DNA of 64,000 nt from Nocardia ninae NBRC 108245. GTDB taxonomy: Bacteria > Actinomycetota > Actinomycetes > Mycobacteriales > Mycobacteriaceae. The notes below the pieces were generated by a model. The model saw only the letters and a program-made list of their open reading frames with translations. It did no database searches and was not told where the DNA came from. This document shows positions 26,439-36,164 of this stretch, piece by piece; within the stretch, counting starts at the first letter, position 1; each line of letters starts with the position of its first letter. A program made the translations under genes and the position numbers. The stretch lies in contig NZ_BJXA01000001.1 of the NCBI RefSeq assembly GCF_007990755.1, forward strand, positions 248,001 through 312,000, read 5' to 3'.

Positions 26439-27149
26439 TCAGGCCTTCTCTGCCCCATTGAGGTGGGTGTCGAAAAAGCTGAAGATGCGCTGCCACGCAT
26501 CGCGCGTCGCATCCTCGTTGTAGCCCAGACCGGTGACGCGCAGGACCGGGTCGGCGGGTGTGAGGTTGGCGAAGGCGTGGGTCACCTTCGGATAGACCTT
26601 GATGTCGTGCTCCACGCCGAGCTCGGTCAACGCTTCGTCCAGTTTGCGAGGCGCGCCGATCAGGATCGGGTCGCGCTGTGCGTAGCTGGCGACCACCGGG
26701 CACGAGCCCTCGAGCATGGCGCGGTAGTCGCCGTACAGGCTCGGGTAGAACGGCGCGGCGGCGTCGAAACCCTTCGGCGCGACCAGCAATGCGAAACCAC
26801 CGCCCATGCAGAACCCGACCACGGCGGTGCGGCCGGTGCAGCCGGGTTCAGCGACCAACCGGTCGCGCGCGGCCAGGACATCACGCACCGGCGGGCCGTC
26901 TCCGCTGAACACCAAGGCTCGATAGATCGTCCGGATGCAGCGCACCCGACCACGGGAGAACAAGTTCGGCGCGATGACCAGATATCCGTAGTCGGCCAGC
27001 ATGCGCACGGTCCGTCGCAAATCCGCACCGAATCCCACCCCATCGTGGATTACGACAACCCCGGGCCACGGCCCAGCACCGGACGGCCGCGCCAGGATTG
27101 CCTCGAGCCGTCCATCCGGTGCGGTGAGCTCAATCGTGTCCATGGCCAT
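26439..27149 (-). CDS. Dienelactone hydrolase family protein
   Basis: 236 residues with the DLH fold: VVVIHDGVGFGADLRRTVRMLADYGYLVIAPNLF, the nucleophile elbow GFCMGGGFALL with Cys as nucleophile, Asp near AQRDPI and His in KVTHAFANLTPAD. The Cys/Asp/His triad is complete. DLH enzymes open dienelactones in chloroaromatic degradation, but many relatives act on other esters. Start ATG at 27149, or 27143 two codons later. No aromatic-degradation genes are adjacent. Confidence 0.9.
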   Translation of the reverse strand: MAMDTIELTAPDGRLEAILARPSGAGPWPGVVVIHDGVGFGADLRRTVRMLADYGYLVIAPNLFSRGRVRCIRTIYRALVFSGDGPPVRDVLAARDRLVAEPGCTGRTAVVGFCMGGGFALLVAPKGFDAAAPFYPSLYGDYRAMLEGSCPVVASYAQRDPILIGAPRKLDEALTELGVEHDIKVYPKVTHAFANLTPADPVLRVTGLGYNEDATRDAWQRIFSFFDTHLNGAEKA

Positions 27150-27434
27150 CGAATGTAGGTCAGTGTCTCAGACATGTACAGGGCGGGCCGGGAAAGGAGG
27201 CGGTAACTCGCGAAGGCGTGGGTGATGGCCAGCGCCGTGCATGGTCACGCGTTGCCAGTGGTCCGCCCATAGCAACTGGCGCATGCAGCCTATCGAATGC
27301 GCAGGGATGCGCCCACGACCACGGCGCTCCTGCGCGGCCGGTCAGCCTACCCCGCTGCCGCGATCGAAACGCTCACCACCGCGAGCGACAGCGGGAGCAG
27401 CCAGGCTCGCCGGATCAGATACCAATGCCGGTCG

Positions 27435-30400
27435 TCAGTGGAGCGCGGGGTGCTGCTCGGTGGTCTCGCGTGCGGACGCACTCGATGCTTGTCTCGGAAG
27501 GCGAAGCCGTTTGAGCGACAGCGCATTCAGAGCGACGATGATGCTGGATCCCGACATCGACATGGCGGCGATCTCGGGCCGCAGCGTGAAGCCGAACGCG
27601 GGAACGAACACGCCTGCGGCGATGGGCAGCGCGATGGTGTTGTAACCGACTGCCCAGGCCAGGTTTTGGTGCATCTTGCGCAGCGTGCCCCGTCCGATCC
27701 GCAGGGCGGTCGGTACGTCGAGCGGGTCGGAGCGCATCAGGACCAGGTCGGCGGTTTCGATGGCGACATCTGTTCCGGCGCCGATAGCGATACCGAGATC
27801 GGCACCCGCCAACGCGGGAGCATCGTTGACGCCGTCCCCGACCATCGCGACTTTCCGTCCATCACGTTGCAGCTCAGCGACTTTCGCGGCCTTGTCCTTC
27901 GGCAGGACCTCCGCGATCACGGTGTCGATACCGAGGTCGGCGGCGATGCGTTCGGCGGTCGCGCGATTGTCACCGGTCAGCATCACCACCTCGACACCCA
28001 GGTCGTGCAGCTCAGCGACCGCGGCCGCGGAGGTTTCGCGGGGTGCGTCGGCAAGGGCGATGACAGCGCTCGCCGTGCCGTCGATCGCGGCGAGGACCGC
28101 GGTATGTCCCGAGTCTGTCAGCCGATCACGTTCCGAGGCGAGCGATCCGATGTCGATACCTTCACGGTCGAACAACCGGCGGTTGCCGACCACTACCCGA
28201 TGTCCGTCCACCTCGGCGACGGCGCCGTGACCCGGAACATTCTCGAACTTGCCCGCGGTCTCCATTGCGACGCTGCGGATTTCGGCGTGCCGGACGATCG
28301 CCGCGGCAAGCGGATGTTCGGATTCACGCTCGACGGCGGCGACCAGCCGCAACACCTGCTCGGCTGAATACCCTTCGGCGGTAACTACATCGGCGACTTC
28401 GGGCTCGCCCTTGGTCAGGGTGCCGGTCTTGTCCATCACCACCGTTCGGATGCGCGCCGCGGACTCCAGCGCCAGCGCATTCTTGAACAGCACACCACGT
28501 TTCGCGCCGAGGCCGGTGCCGACCATGATCGCGGTGGGAGTGGCGAGGCCCAGGGCGTCAGGGCAGGTGATCACCACGACAGTGATCGCGAACAGCATCG
28601 CCTTCGCGAAGGACGCACCGACGAGCAGCCACACCGTGAACGTCAATGCGCCGCCGAACACGGCGACCAGTACCAGCCAGAACGCCGCGCGGTCCGCGAG
28701 TTTTTGCCCCGGCGCCTTCGAATTCTGTGCCTGCTGAACCAGTTCCACGATCTGCGCCAGCGCGGTGTCGGCGCCGACCTTGGTCGCGCGGACTCGCAAC
28801 GTGCCGTTCGTGTTCAACGACGCACCGATCACCGTCGAACCCGACTCCTTGTGGACCGGCATACTTTCGCCGGTCACCATCGACTCGTCGACCTCGCTGT
28901 CGCCCTCCTCGACCACGCCGTCGACGGCGATCTTCGCGCCGGGCCGCACCAGCAGCAGGTCACCGACCACCACCTCGGCGGTAGGCACCTCGACCGGCAC
29001 GCCGTCGCGGATCACCTCCGCCTTGGGCGGCGCCAGATCCAGCAGTGCGCGGATGGCGTCGTTGGCCCCGCCGCGCGCCCGCATCTCGAACCAATGACCG
29101 AGCAGCACAAAGGTTGCCAGCATCGTCGAGGCCTCATAGAACACCTCACCGCCGCCGGTCAGCGTGATCGCCAGCGAATACAGCCAGCCCGCCCCGATCC
29201 CCACCGCGACCAACACCATCATGTCCAACGTCCGCGCACGCAACGCCGCCACCGCGCCGGTGAAGAAGATCGCCGACGAATAGAAGATCACCGGCAAGCT
29301 CAACACCAGCGCCCAAATATCCTGCCGCACCCCGAACGGCACCGGCAGATGCCACCCGAACATCTCGGTAGCCATCGGCGACCACAGCATCACCAGTACG
29401 GAGAACACGGCCGCGACAACGAACCGGTTTCGCATATCGGCGGCCATGTCCGCCATGGACATTCCGCCGTGTCCGCCGTGTCCGCCGTGATCGCCGTGAT
29501 CGCCGTGATCAGCCTGCTCTTGACCGCCTCGGTCGCCAGTGTCGGTGTGGCCGCCAGTGTTTCCCTGGACCGCCCGCCCACGACCAGCGTGCCCATCATG
29601 GTCGGCGTGCCCATCATGGTCGGCATGGTCGGCATGGTCGGCATGGTCGGCATGGTCGGCATGGTCGGCATGCGCGAGTTGGTCAGCGCTGCCAACCAGC
29701 TCGCCGAGACCAGCCACCCTGCGCTCGCCGTGCCCATCATGGTCGGCGCCGTCGGTGCGGTCGGCGCGGTCGGCACCGTCGGTGCGGTCAACGCGGTCTG
29801 CGCGGTCTGCGCGCGCAACGCGGTCAACGGAGTCAGCGGAGTCAGCGTGGTCGCGGTCGCTCCAGTCGGCACGATCGGCATCCTCGCCGCGCTCGGTGCG
29901 GTCGGCGCTCTCGGTGCGGGCGGCACCATCGGCGCGTCCGCTGTGGTCAGCACGGCTCACGCTAGCGCCGTCGTCGACGCAGTCGGCTTGCCCAGCGCGA
30001 TCGCCGCCGCCGGCAATGCCGCCGTTCTCGCCGTGTCGGCGATCGGCATCCCCTACTTGCCCGCCGAGGTCGGCACGGCCAGCGCGCTCATGCTGTTCGA
30101 CGTCATGAGCGCGCCTGCCACGATCAACACGATCGCCGTGCGTATCGCCGACCTCCTGCGCGGCGTAGCCAGGCGTAGCACCGGCGGAGCTCCCCACGTC
30201 ACCGCGCGCGTCCGGTTCGAGCATCGGGTCGCAGATGTGGGTGGGGACCGAGCGGCCTGCGCAGTGGTATCCGCACTCGCGGATCCAGTCGGCGAGCTCG
30301 GCGACCGAGGTGCGGGTGGGGTCGTAGGAGACGGTGGCGGTTTGGGCGGTGGGGTTGGCGGCCACGTCGAGCACGCCTGGTCTGCGGCGGAGTACGGCGG

Positions 30401-30479
30401 TGACGACGTTGGCCTGGCTGGCCCAGCGGACGCCGCGCACGTCGAGAACTGCGGTGCGGCGGTGCGTGTCGTGGTTCAC
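27435..30479 (-). CDS. Copper-type P1B ATPase with His/Asp-rich N-terminal extension
   Basis: About 1014 residues, well above the usual 700-800. In order: a heavy-metal-associated-like fold at residues 10-65 (VLDVRGVRWASQANVV...GVLDVAANPTAQTATVSYDP) in which both Cys of GMTCxxC are replaced by Trp and Gln; a roughly 250-residue low-complexity linker of RADR/DRTDGAD and HAD repeats ending in GDHGDHGGHGGHGGM; eight membrane helices; TGES; the membrane motif TCPDALGLATP, i.e. CPD rather than CPC or CPH; DKTGTLTKGEP; SEHPLA; GDGVNDAP. The GTG at 30479 lies 8 nt after GAGGAG; a GTG three codons upstream overlaps that site. A CsoR-like operator 75 bp upstream predicts copper induction. Confidence 0.9.
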   Translation of the reverse strand: MNHDTHRRTAVLDVRGVRWASQANVVTAVLRRRPGVLDVAANPTAQTATVSYDPTRTSVAELADWIRECGYHCAGRSVPTHICDPMLEPDARGDVGSSAGATPGYAAQEVGDTHGDRVDRGRRAHDVEQHERAGRADLGGQVGDADRRHGENGGIAGGGDRAGQADCVDDGASVSRADHSGRADGAARTESADRTERGEDADRADWSDRDHADSADSVDRVARADRADRVDRTDGADRADRTDGADHDGHGERRVAGLGELVGSADQLAHADHADHADHADHADHADHDGHADHDGHAGRGRAVQGNTGGHTDTGDRGGQEQADHGDHGDHGGHGGHGGMSMADMAADMRNRFVVAAVFSVLVMLWSPMATEMFGWHLPVPFGVRQDIWALVLSLPVIFYSSAIFFTGAVAALRARTLDMMVLVAVGIGAGWLYSLAITLTGGGEVFYEASTMLATFVLLGHWFEMRARGGANDAIRALLDLAPPKAEVIRDGVPVEVPTAEVVVGDLLLVRPGAKIAVDGVVEEGDSEVDESMVTGESMPVHKESGSTVIGASLNTNGTLRVRATKVGADTALAQIVELVQQAQNSKAPGQKLADRAAFWLVLVAVFGGALTFTVWLLVGASFAKAMLFAITVVVITCPDALGLATPTAIMVGTGLGAKRGVLFKNALALESAARIRTVVMDKTGTLTKGEPEVADVVTAEGYSAEQVLRLVAAVERESEHPLAAAIVRHAEIRSVAMETAGKFENVPGHGAVAEVDGHRVVVGNRRLFDREGIDIGSLASERDRLTDSGHTAVLAAIDGTASAVIALADAPRETSAAAVAELHDLGVEVVMLTGDNRATAERIAADLGIDTVIAEVLPKDKAAKVAELQRDGRKVAMVGDGVNDAPALAGADLGIAIGAGTDVAIETADLVLMRSDPLDVPTALRIGRGTLRKMHQNLAWAVGYNTIALPIAAGVFVPAFGFTLRPEIAAMSMSGSSIIVALNALSLKRLRLPRQASSASARETTEQHPALH
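29616..29669. repeat. 9-bp repeat ATGGTCGGC, six exact copies, within the ATPase gene
   Basis: Six contiguous copies, with two diverged copies nearby at 29577-29615. On the coding (minus) strand each unit encodes His-Ala-Asp, producing a run of metal-ligand residues. Being in frame, changes in copy number would lengthen or shorten the linker without breaking the gene. Confidence 0.95.
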
Positions 30480-30553
30480 GTAGCTCACTCCTCGTTCGCA
30501 GAGCTCGGCTCGATGGGACGAGCCGAGGCGTGCGGTTGACCCATCCGACCATA

Positions 30554-30568
30554 TACCCCTACGGGGTA
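30554..30568. promoter_or_regulatory. CsoR-type copper operator
   Basis: The palindrome TACCCC-TAC-GGGGTA matches the GC-tract palindromes bound by CsoR copper sensors. It lies 75 bp upstream of the ATPase GTG, in the expected promoter position. The divergent FadD gene starts 200 bp away. No csoR gene is in the window. Confidence 0.75.
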
Positions 30569-30767
30569 GGTGTCTAACGTGAATCGCCGTCTCCGAGGCT
30601 GGAACAAGGTCGCGGCAATGTCAGGTGAGCTCGTGGCGTGCATCTCAGCAGCAACACCACTCGCTGCATTCACCCGTCGACACGGAATTCACTCGAAACG
30701 TCCCCGTGCCAGTTCTCGCCATTTACCGTCTCAGAGAGATAGACAGCTGGATCGAACGGGGTTGCAC

Positions 30768-32582
30768 ATGACCGAGCCGAACACGTCCTGTGCCGCTTTT
30801 CAGCGGGTCGCGGCCATCGATCCCGACGCGGTCGCGGTCCGATCGATCGGCGGTGCGCAGAGTTTGACCTGGCGGGACTATGCCGCACAGGTGCGGGAAG
30901 TCGCGGCGGGATTGAGTGCGCTCGGGATCGGCCGCGGTGACACGGTGGCGCTGATGATGGCCAATCGGGTCGAGTTCTATCCGCTGGAGGTGGGCGCGCA
31001 GCATGCCGGGGCGACATCGTTTTCCGTATACAACACACTGGTGCCCGAGCAACTGAATTACGTGTTCGGCAATGCGGGCAATCGAGTGGTGATCTGCGAG
31101 GCACAGTACGTGGACCGGATCCGGTCGTGCGGGGTGTCGATCGAGACCATCGTCTGCCTGGACGGCACGCCGCCCGGAACGATCAGCGTTGACGAACTGA
31201 AGTCGTTGGGGCGCAGCAACTTCGACTTCGAAGCCAGCTGGCGCGCGGTGCAACCGGACGACATCGTGACGCTGTGCTACACCTCCGGGACCACCGGCAA
31301 TCCGAAGGGCGTCGAACTCACGCACGCCAATCTGCTTTTCGACGCCCATGCCTTCGCCTCGGTCCTGCCCGTCCAGTTCGGCGACCGCCAAACCTCTTAT
31401 CTACCAACCGCACACATGGCTGACCGCTTCACCGCGCTGTACTTGCAGGAGGTGTTCGGCATCCAGATCACCGTCGTGCCCGACCGCGCCCAACTGCTCG
31501 CCGCGCTGCTCGATGCCAGGCCGACAATCTGGGGCGCCGTCCCCCGCGTGTGGGAAAAGTTCAAAGCCGCACTGGAATTCGCGGTCGCCAACGAACCCGA
31601 CGACGCCACCCGTGCCGGCTTGCAGTGGGCGCTCGGCGTCGCCGCACGCAAGGCCGGCGCGGGGCTCACCGGCGAACCGGTCGACGACGCGCTGGCCGCC
31701 GAGTGGGCGAAGGCCGATGCCGCCGTGCTGTCCAAGTTGCGCGCGAAACTCGGTCTCGACCAGGTGAAGTGGGCGATGTCGGGTGCTGCCCCGATCCCGC
31801 CGGAGACGTTGGGCTTCTTCTACGGACTCGGCATCCCCATCTCCGAAGTGTGGGGCATGTCCGAGGTGACCTGCATCGGCAGCGTCAGCCCGCCCGAGGA
31901 AGCCCGGCTCGGCACGGTCGGCAAGTTGCTACCGGGCCTCGAGGCCACCATCGCCGAGGACGGCGAATTCCTGGTCCGCGGTCCCTCGATCATGCGCGCC
32001 TACCGCGAAGAGCCGGTCAAAACCGCCGAAGCCCTCGACGCCGACGGCTGGCTGCACACCGGCGACATCCTCACCCAGGACCCCGACGGGTACCTACGCG
32101 TCGTCGACCGCAAGAAAGAACTCATCATCAACTCCGCCGGAAAGAACATGTCCCCGGCCAACATCGAGAACGCCATCAAAGCGGCGACCCCACTTATCGG
32201 CTCCATCGCCACCGTCGGCGACCAGCGTCCGTTCAACACCGCGCTCATCGTCATCGACGCCGAAACCGCCGAACCCTATGCGGCCCAACACGATTTACCC
32301 GATGCCTCCGCCGCCGCCCTGGCCGCAGACCCCGGAGTGATCGCCGAGATCGCCCGCGGTGTCGCAGCCGGCAACACCAAACTGTCTCGGGTAGAACAGA
32401 TCAAGCGCTTCACCATCCTCCCCGCCTTCTGGGAACCCGGCGGCGACGAAATCACCCTCACCATGAAACTCCGCCGCAAACCCATCGCCGCCAAGTACGC
32501 CCCCGACATCGACCGCCTGTACACCCCCGACCTACTCCCCGGAGTCCACGAACCCACCGCCCCAGCCGAATCCACCACCTAG
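30768..32582 (+). CDS. Long-chain fatty-acid--CoA ligase (FadD-type AMP-binding enzyme)
   Basis: About 604 residues from the ATG at 30768 (MTEPNTSCAAFQRVAAIDPD). The AMP-binding P-loop YTSGTTGNPKGVELTH is near residue 170, AAPIPPETLGFF and WGMSEVTCIGS near 340-365, DGWLHTGDI near 425 and the C-terminal catalytic Lys region KLSRVEQIKRFTIL. It probably activates fatty acids to acyl-CoA or acyl-AMP at the cytosolic membrane face. It is paralogous to the FadD at 54294. An array of the intergenic repeat follows the stop. Confidence 0.92.
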   Translation: MTEPNTSCAAFQRVAAIDPDAVAVRSIGGAQSLTWRDYAAQVREVAAGLSALGIGRGDTVALMMANRVEFYPLEVGAQHAGATSFSVYNTLVPEQLNYVFGNAGNRVVICEAQYVDRIRSCGVSIETIVCLDGTPPGTISVDELKSLGRSNFDFEASWRAVQPDDIVTLCYTSGTTGNPKGVELTHANLLFDAHAFASVLPVQFGDRQTSYLPTAHMADRFTALYLQEVFGIQITVVPDRAQLLAALLDARPTIWGAVPRVWEKFKAALEFAVANEPDDATRAGLQWALGVAARKAGAGLTGEPVDDALAAEWAKADAAVLSKLRAKLGLDQVKWAMSGAAPIPPETLGFFYGLGIPISEVWGMSEVTCIGSVSPPEEARLGTVGKLLPGLEATIAEDGEFLVRGPSIMRAYREEPVKTAEALDADGWLHTGDILTQDPDGYLRVVDRKKELIINSAGKNMSPANIENAIKAATPLIGSIATVGDQRPFNTALIVIDAETAEPYAAQHDLPDASAAALAADPGVIAEIARGVAAGNTKLSRVEQIKRFTILPAFWEPGGDEITLTMKLRRKPIAAKYAPDIDRLYTPDLLPGVHEPTAPAESTT

Positions 32583-32609
32583 CCCACTTCTTCCCAAGCA
32601 GGGATACGC

Positions 32610-33300
32610 ACGATCGGTCGCCGAACGGGACCAACCGCACTGTCGCGCCACCACGTCCCACCCAGCAGACCAGCAACCACCCAACGGGACACCACGGCGA
32701 AACCACCCGCACGTTCACGCCACCACGTCCCACCCAGCAGACCAGCAACCACCCAACGGGACACCACAGCGGAACCACCCGCACGTTCACGCCACCACGT
32801 CCCCTTCGGTGAACGGGCATGCTGAGGCGGCGGTGACCAGGCGGCCGCTGCGTGTCCATGGCGCTCTCGCATCGACCGCACCACGGCGGGACCCCCGCGC
32901 ATTTTCCCGCCAGTATGTCCCGTACGGCGCACCACCCGGGTTGAGGTGCTGCCCGGGGGACATGACGGCGGCCGTATTCGATGTTCGGCGCCGCATGCCT
33001 CATACGGTGCAGATATTCACCGTTTGCCGCCGGCTACGTCCCATCCGGCTTCGGACGTCCACGTCGGGCTCGTCGACCGGGACATGACGACGTATTCGCC
33101 CAGCGTGACAGCGGACTGCTTCGGAGTTTTCGCCACCATGTCCCGTTCGGCGCATGTGGAATCGTCGAGCGGGACATGACGCAGGGCCTTCTCGACGTCT
33201 GCCGCAACCACGCCCCGTTCGGCGCACGCGAAATCGTTGAACGGGACATGACGGAGGGCCTACTCGCACTTTGCCGCAACCATGTGCCACTCACTGTCAG
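32610..33300. repeat. Intergenic repeat family (array 3)
   Basis: Fills most of the 770-bp gap between FadD and the MBL-fold gene. Two copies near 32650-32780 are almost identical (CACCACGTCCCACCCAGCAG...CCAACGGGACACCAC, period about 74 bp); further copies near 32915, 33030, 33140, 33210 and 33280 carry CCATGTCCCGTTCGGCGCA and GAGCGGGACATGACG. Each unit has an inverted ATGTCCC...GGGACAT pair. No gene is supported here. Confidence 0.8.
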
Positions 33301-33354
33301 TCGACGGGGTGGAGGGATGCGGATACGCCCAGCGAAGGTGTTGGGGGGGCTACG

Positions 33355-34455
33355 TCATAGCGGGAAAGTCAGGCGTTCTGGGCGGATGTAGTCAGTCGGG
33401 TCGTAGAGGGAGCGGAGTTCGGGGCGGTGGGGGGTGGGGATTCGGGTCAGTTCGTCGCGCAGGGGTGGATCGTAGGTGGCGGCGCCTGCGGTGATGCCGG
33501 GGAGCCAGTTGTCGTGGTGGGTGGGGACGAACAGGGTGGGGGCGATAGCTTCGATGTAGCGGCGGGGGTCGCGGAGTCCGTTGGTGATTTGGTTGAAGCC
33601 TTGGACTGCGCCGATTTGGACGTCGGTCGGGGGTAGGGCGGCGAAGACGTCGAAGACGTTCGGGGCTTTCTCGGTGAGTGGGCCGGTGGAGTCGTGCCAG
33701 ACCAGCGAGAAACCGGGGACGCGGAATTGGTAGAGGACGGATCCGCCTTCCGGGTCGTTCAGCCGGGGCACGTTCTGCAAGACACCGCCCAGGGTCGGTG
33801 GGTGTTGCACGAGGGCACAGAGGTCCGGCAACGGGAAGAACGGGGACGAGCCGCCGGGTCGTTCCGGGGCGGTTGGCGCGGAATGCACGTGCCGGATGGC
33901 GGTCACCTCGACGGCACCGACGGTGAAGTCGTGCCGCTCCCCGGGTGCCGAGTTCGCGTCGCCGAGTGCGACGGTCCGGAACGCCGGATCGCTCACCTGC
34001 GCACGGATACTCACCCCGTGGTCGGCGGTCCCGTAGACCACCGCGCCGGACGCCTGCGCGATCCGCCCCGCGTCACCTGCGTGATCGAAATGCCCGTGCC
34101 CGATAAAAATCGCCTCGGGTGCGAGGTCAGCCAAATCCTGCGGAGTCGCGGGCACGTACCCGGTGCTGGTCAGCCGCGGCACCCACGCGTCCAGCAGGAA
34201 GACCGACCCGCCGATGGCCATCGCATACGTCGTGCACCCCACCCACGCCAACACCACCCGATCGGCGCGCACCGCACCCGTTGCCGCGTCGACGGTGTCG
34301 GCTCCGAAGAACCGCTGCCGAGCGGCCACCGTCTGCGGGGCCGCAGGTTCAGCGGCGGCGGTCAACCGTCCTGCCGCCAGCAGAACCCCCGCTCCGAACA
34401 CGCCACCCAGCACCGTCCGCCGGCCGATCAAGCCCCGCCCAGGAATGTTGCACAC
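33355..34455 (-). CDS. Tat-exported MBL-fold metallohydrolase
   Basis: 366 residues from a GTG. The N-terminus has a twin-arginine signal (GRRTVLGGVFGAGVLLAAG). The metallo-beta-lactamase fold has the HxHxDH signature as GHGHFDHAGD, a further His in IRHVHSAP and a late THHDNW. Probably a secreted or cell-wall-associated Zn hydrolase of the L-ascorbate-6-phosphate lactonase-like or UlaG-like type. The substrate is unknown. The 3' end abuts repeat array 3. Confidence 0.85.
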   Translation of the reverse strand: MCNIPGRGLIGRRTVLGGVFGAGVLLAAGRLTAAAEPAAPQTVAARQRFFGADTVDAATGAVRADRVVLAWVGCTTYAMAIGGSVFLLDAWVPRLTSTGYVPATPQDLADLAPEAIFIGHGHFDHAGDAGRIAQASGAVVYGTADHGVSIRAQVSDPAFRTVALGDANSAPGERHDFTVGAVEVTAIRHVHSAPTAPERPGGSSPFFPLPDLCALVQHPPTLGGVLQNVPRLNDPEGGSVLYQFRVPGFSLVWHDSTGPLTEKAPNVFDVFAALPPTDVQIGAVQGFNQITNGLRDPRRYIEAIAPTLFVPTHHDNWLPGITAGAATYDPPLRDELTRIPTPHRPELRSLYDPTDYIRPERLTFPL

Positions 34456-34821
34456 CGCAGTACCACATCACGGAACGCCTCCCCCGGCAACCATTTCAGG
34501 CGAACCGCTCGCTGACGCACCATGCCTCATTGCGGTAGCTCCGTGTCCGAGAATCGAATTCGATGATGACCGGACGTCGCAGTAGTCGCAGCCACTACCG
34601 GAAGCCGGGGCAGTTTCCGGCAGACGCGCCCGGGCACTCTTCGGCAACGGCGGCTCGCCAGCGACGGTGGCTCGCAGCAGCGGTGACTCGCAGCAGCGAG
34701 AAGGCGTACCGCCGCTGGCTTGCTTGCCCGAGCCTTCAGGTGCCTGGTTTCAGGCCCTCCCGTCACAACGATTCGGCTGCGGCAGCGCCATGACTCGTGA
34801 GCCGAACTCCCGCGAGCTCAC
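34456..34821. other. Gene-free interval with a short degenerate repeat
   Basis: About 365 bp. Three imperfect copies of a 16-18 bp word, GGCTCGCAGCAGCGGTGA, lie around 34647-34700. Nothing else is recognisable. Confidence 0.5.
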
Positions 34822-35577
34822 TCAGCGCTGCAACGTCGTGGTGCAGACCCGGAGAGTGAATATGGCTTCGGCAGGACCGTGCTCGGGGAAGAACGGCCGG
34901 ATCTCTTCGGTGAGCGCGTGCTGTAGCTCCGGGAGGTTCGCCTCGCTGGTCGCGGCGGCCGTGTTGCTTTGACTCACGAGATAGCCCGCGGCTGCCTCGC
35001 AGGTCATCGGAACTCGCCATTCATGGTCGGAACTGACGGTGGGGCCGAAGCCCGCTGCGGTGGCGGCGTCGGGATCGAAGTGCGGCCGACGGCGTACCGA
35101 TGGATATCGGGACATGTACTCGCCGCGCATCCACTCCGCGAACGCGGGTCGGTCCACCAGGCGGCCGTGGAAGTAGTCGCTGTAGACGGCGAGCCCACCG
35201 CCGCGCCGCAGCACCCGGGCCAACTCGGCGAGCACCTGCGCCGGGTCGAACCAGTGGAATGCCGCAGCGACAGTGGCCAACTCGGCGACGCCGTCTTTCA
35301 ACGGAAGCTGTTCGGCTGTCGCCGTGACGAATTGTGCCCGCGGATGCCGTTCAGCGGTGCGCACCATCGCCGCAGACGCATCGCAGGCGACGACCGACGC
35401 TGCCACGTCGAGCACAGCGCGAGTAGACAGTCCGGTACCGCAGGCGACATCCACCGCGACGCCTACGCGGCCGATCGTCAACTGCCGCAGGGCAATCCGC
35501 AGCGCCTGCGGATGGTAGTAGAGCCGCCCGCGCACATAACGCTCAGCGATCGCCGCACTGTCGAACGGATTGCCCAT
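34822..35577 (-). CDS. Class I SAM-dependent methyltransferase
   Basis: About 251 residues from the ATG at 35577 (MGNPFDSAAIAERYVRGR), preceded by AAGGGG at good spacing; a GTG ten codons upstream is less well placed. The SAM-binding motif I is VAVDVACGTGLSTRAVL, followed by VVACDASAAMVRTAE and the post-I acidic loop region AEQLPLKDGVAELATVAAAFHWFD. The FHWFD motif places it in the group of methyltransferase-domain proteins with AAFHWF. The substrate is unknown and no operon partner is evident. Confidence 0.87.
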   Translation of the reverse strand: MGNPFDSAAIAERYVRGRLYYHPQALRIALRQLTIGRVGVAVDVACGTGLSTRAVLDVAASVVACDASAAMVRTAERHPRAQFVTATAEQLPLKDGVAELATVAAAFHWFDPAQVLAELARVLRRGGGLAVYSDYFHGRLVDRPAFAEWMRGEYMSRYPSVRRRPHFDPDAATAAGFGPTVSSDHEWRVPMTCEAAAGYLVSQSNTAAATSEANLPELQHALTEEIRPFFPEHGPAEAIFTLRVCTTTLQR

Positions 35578-36164
35578 CCTGCCGCCCCTTTGCCGATCCC
35601 GATTCACCTGGCGTCACTAGCTACTGCCGCAGACCAAGCTTCGCCACACCGATCCGTAGAGCTGACACCAGCACCAGACGACCTCGTGACACGCCACCGA
35701 CCAGCCGTAGGACGAACCGCGCGGCCTCGACCGAATCCGCCGCGTGGAAGAACTTCGACCACGCCAACAGCGTCTGCGCGGACTGCCCCACCCAGGGTGA
35801 CAGCCGTCTGCCCCACGAAAATCATTGCCGATCAGCGTAACTCGCAGAAAGCCCATCGAGTCCCGATCAGTGACGAGCAAGACACTCCAGGCCTCGCGGC
35901 GGTATTCATGACAGGCACTGCCATTGGCTGTCAGCTCGCGGCGAGTGGCGGCGCCGACGACTGGACGCCCGACAACCCAGGGCCGCCAAGCTGACGACCG
36001 ATGCCGCACGATCGGCCGGGTCGTTGCAGACCAGCTCGACCGACGTTGGCACCGCGAATGGCCATCATGTCGCGGAAATGACCGCCATTCCGCACTTCGC
36101 CGGCCACCTCGCGCATCCCACCGCGCTTTATGGGGAAATGCGCGAGGTGACTGATCCGCGAAAA
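35578..36164. other. Gene-free interval
   Basis: About 590 bp between the methyltransferase start and the mshC stop. Open frames on both strands are Arg/Ser/Ala-rich shadows with irregular codon use and no recognisable domain. No repeats or hairpins stand out. Confidence 0.45.

Noticed and set aside
28704-30539. A 611-codon plus-strand frame with a MetValGly-type repeat
   Set aside because: It is antisense to the copper ATPase linker; the repeat is the complement of the His-Ala-Asp codons. The minus-strand protein has a full set of ATPase motifs.
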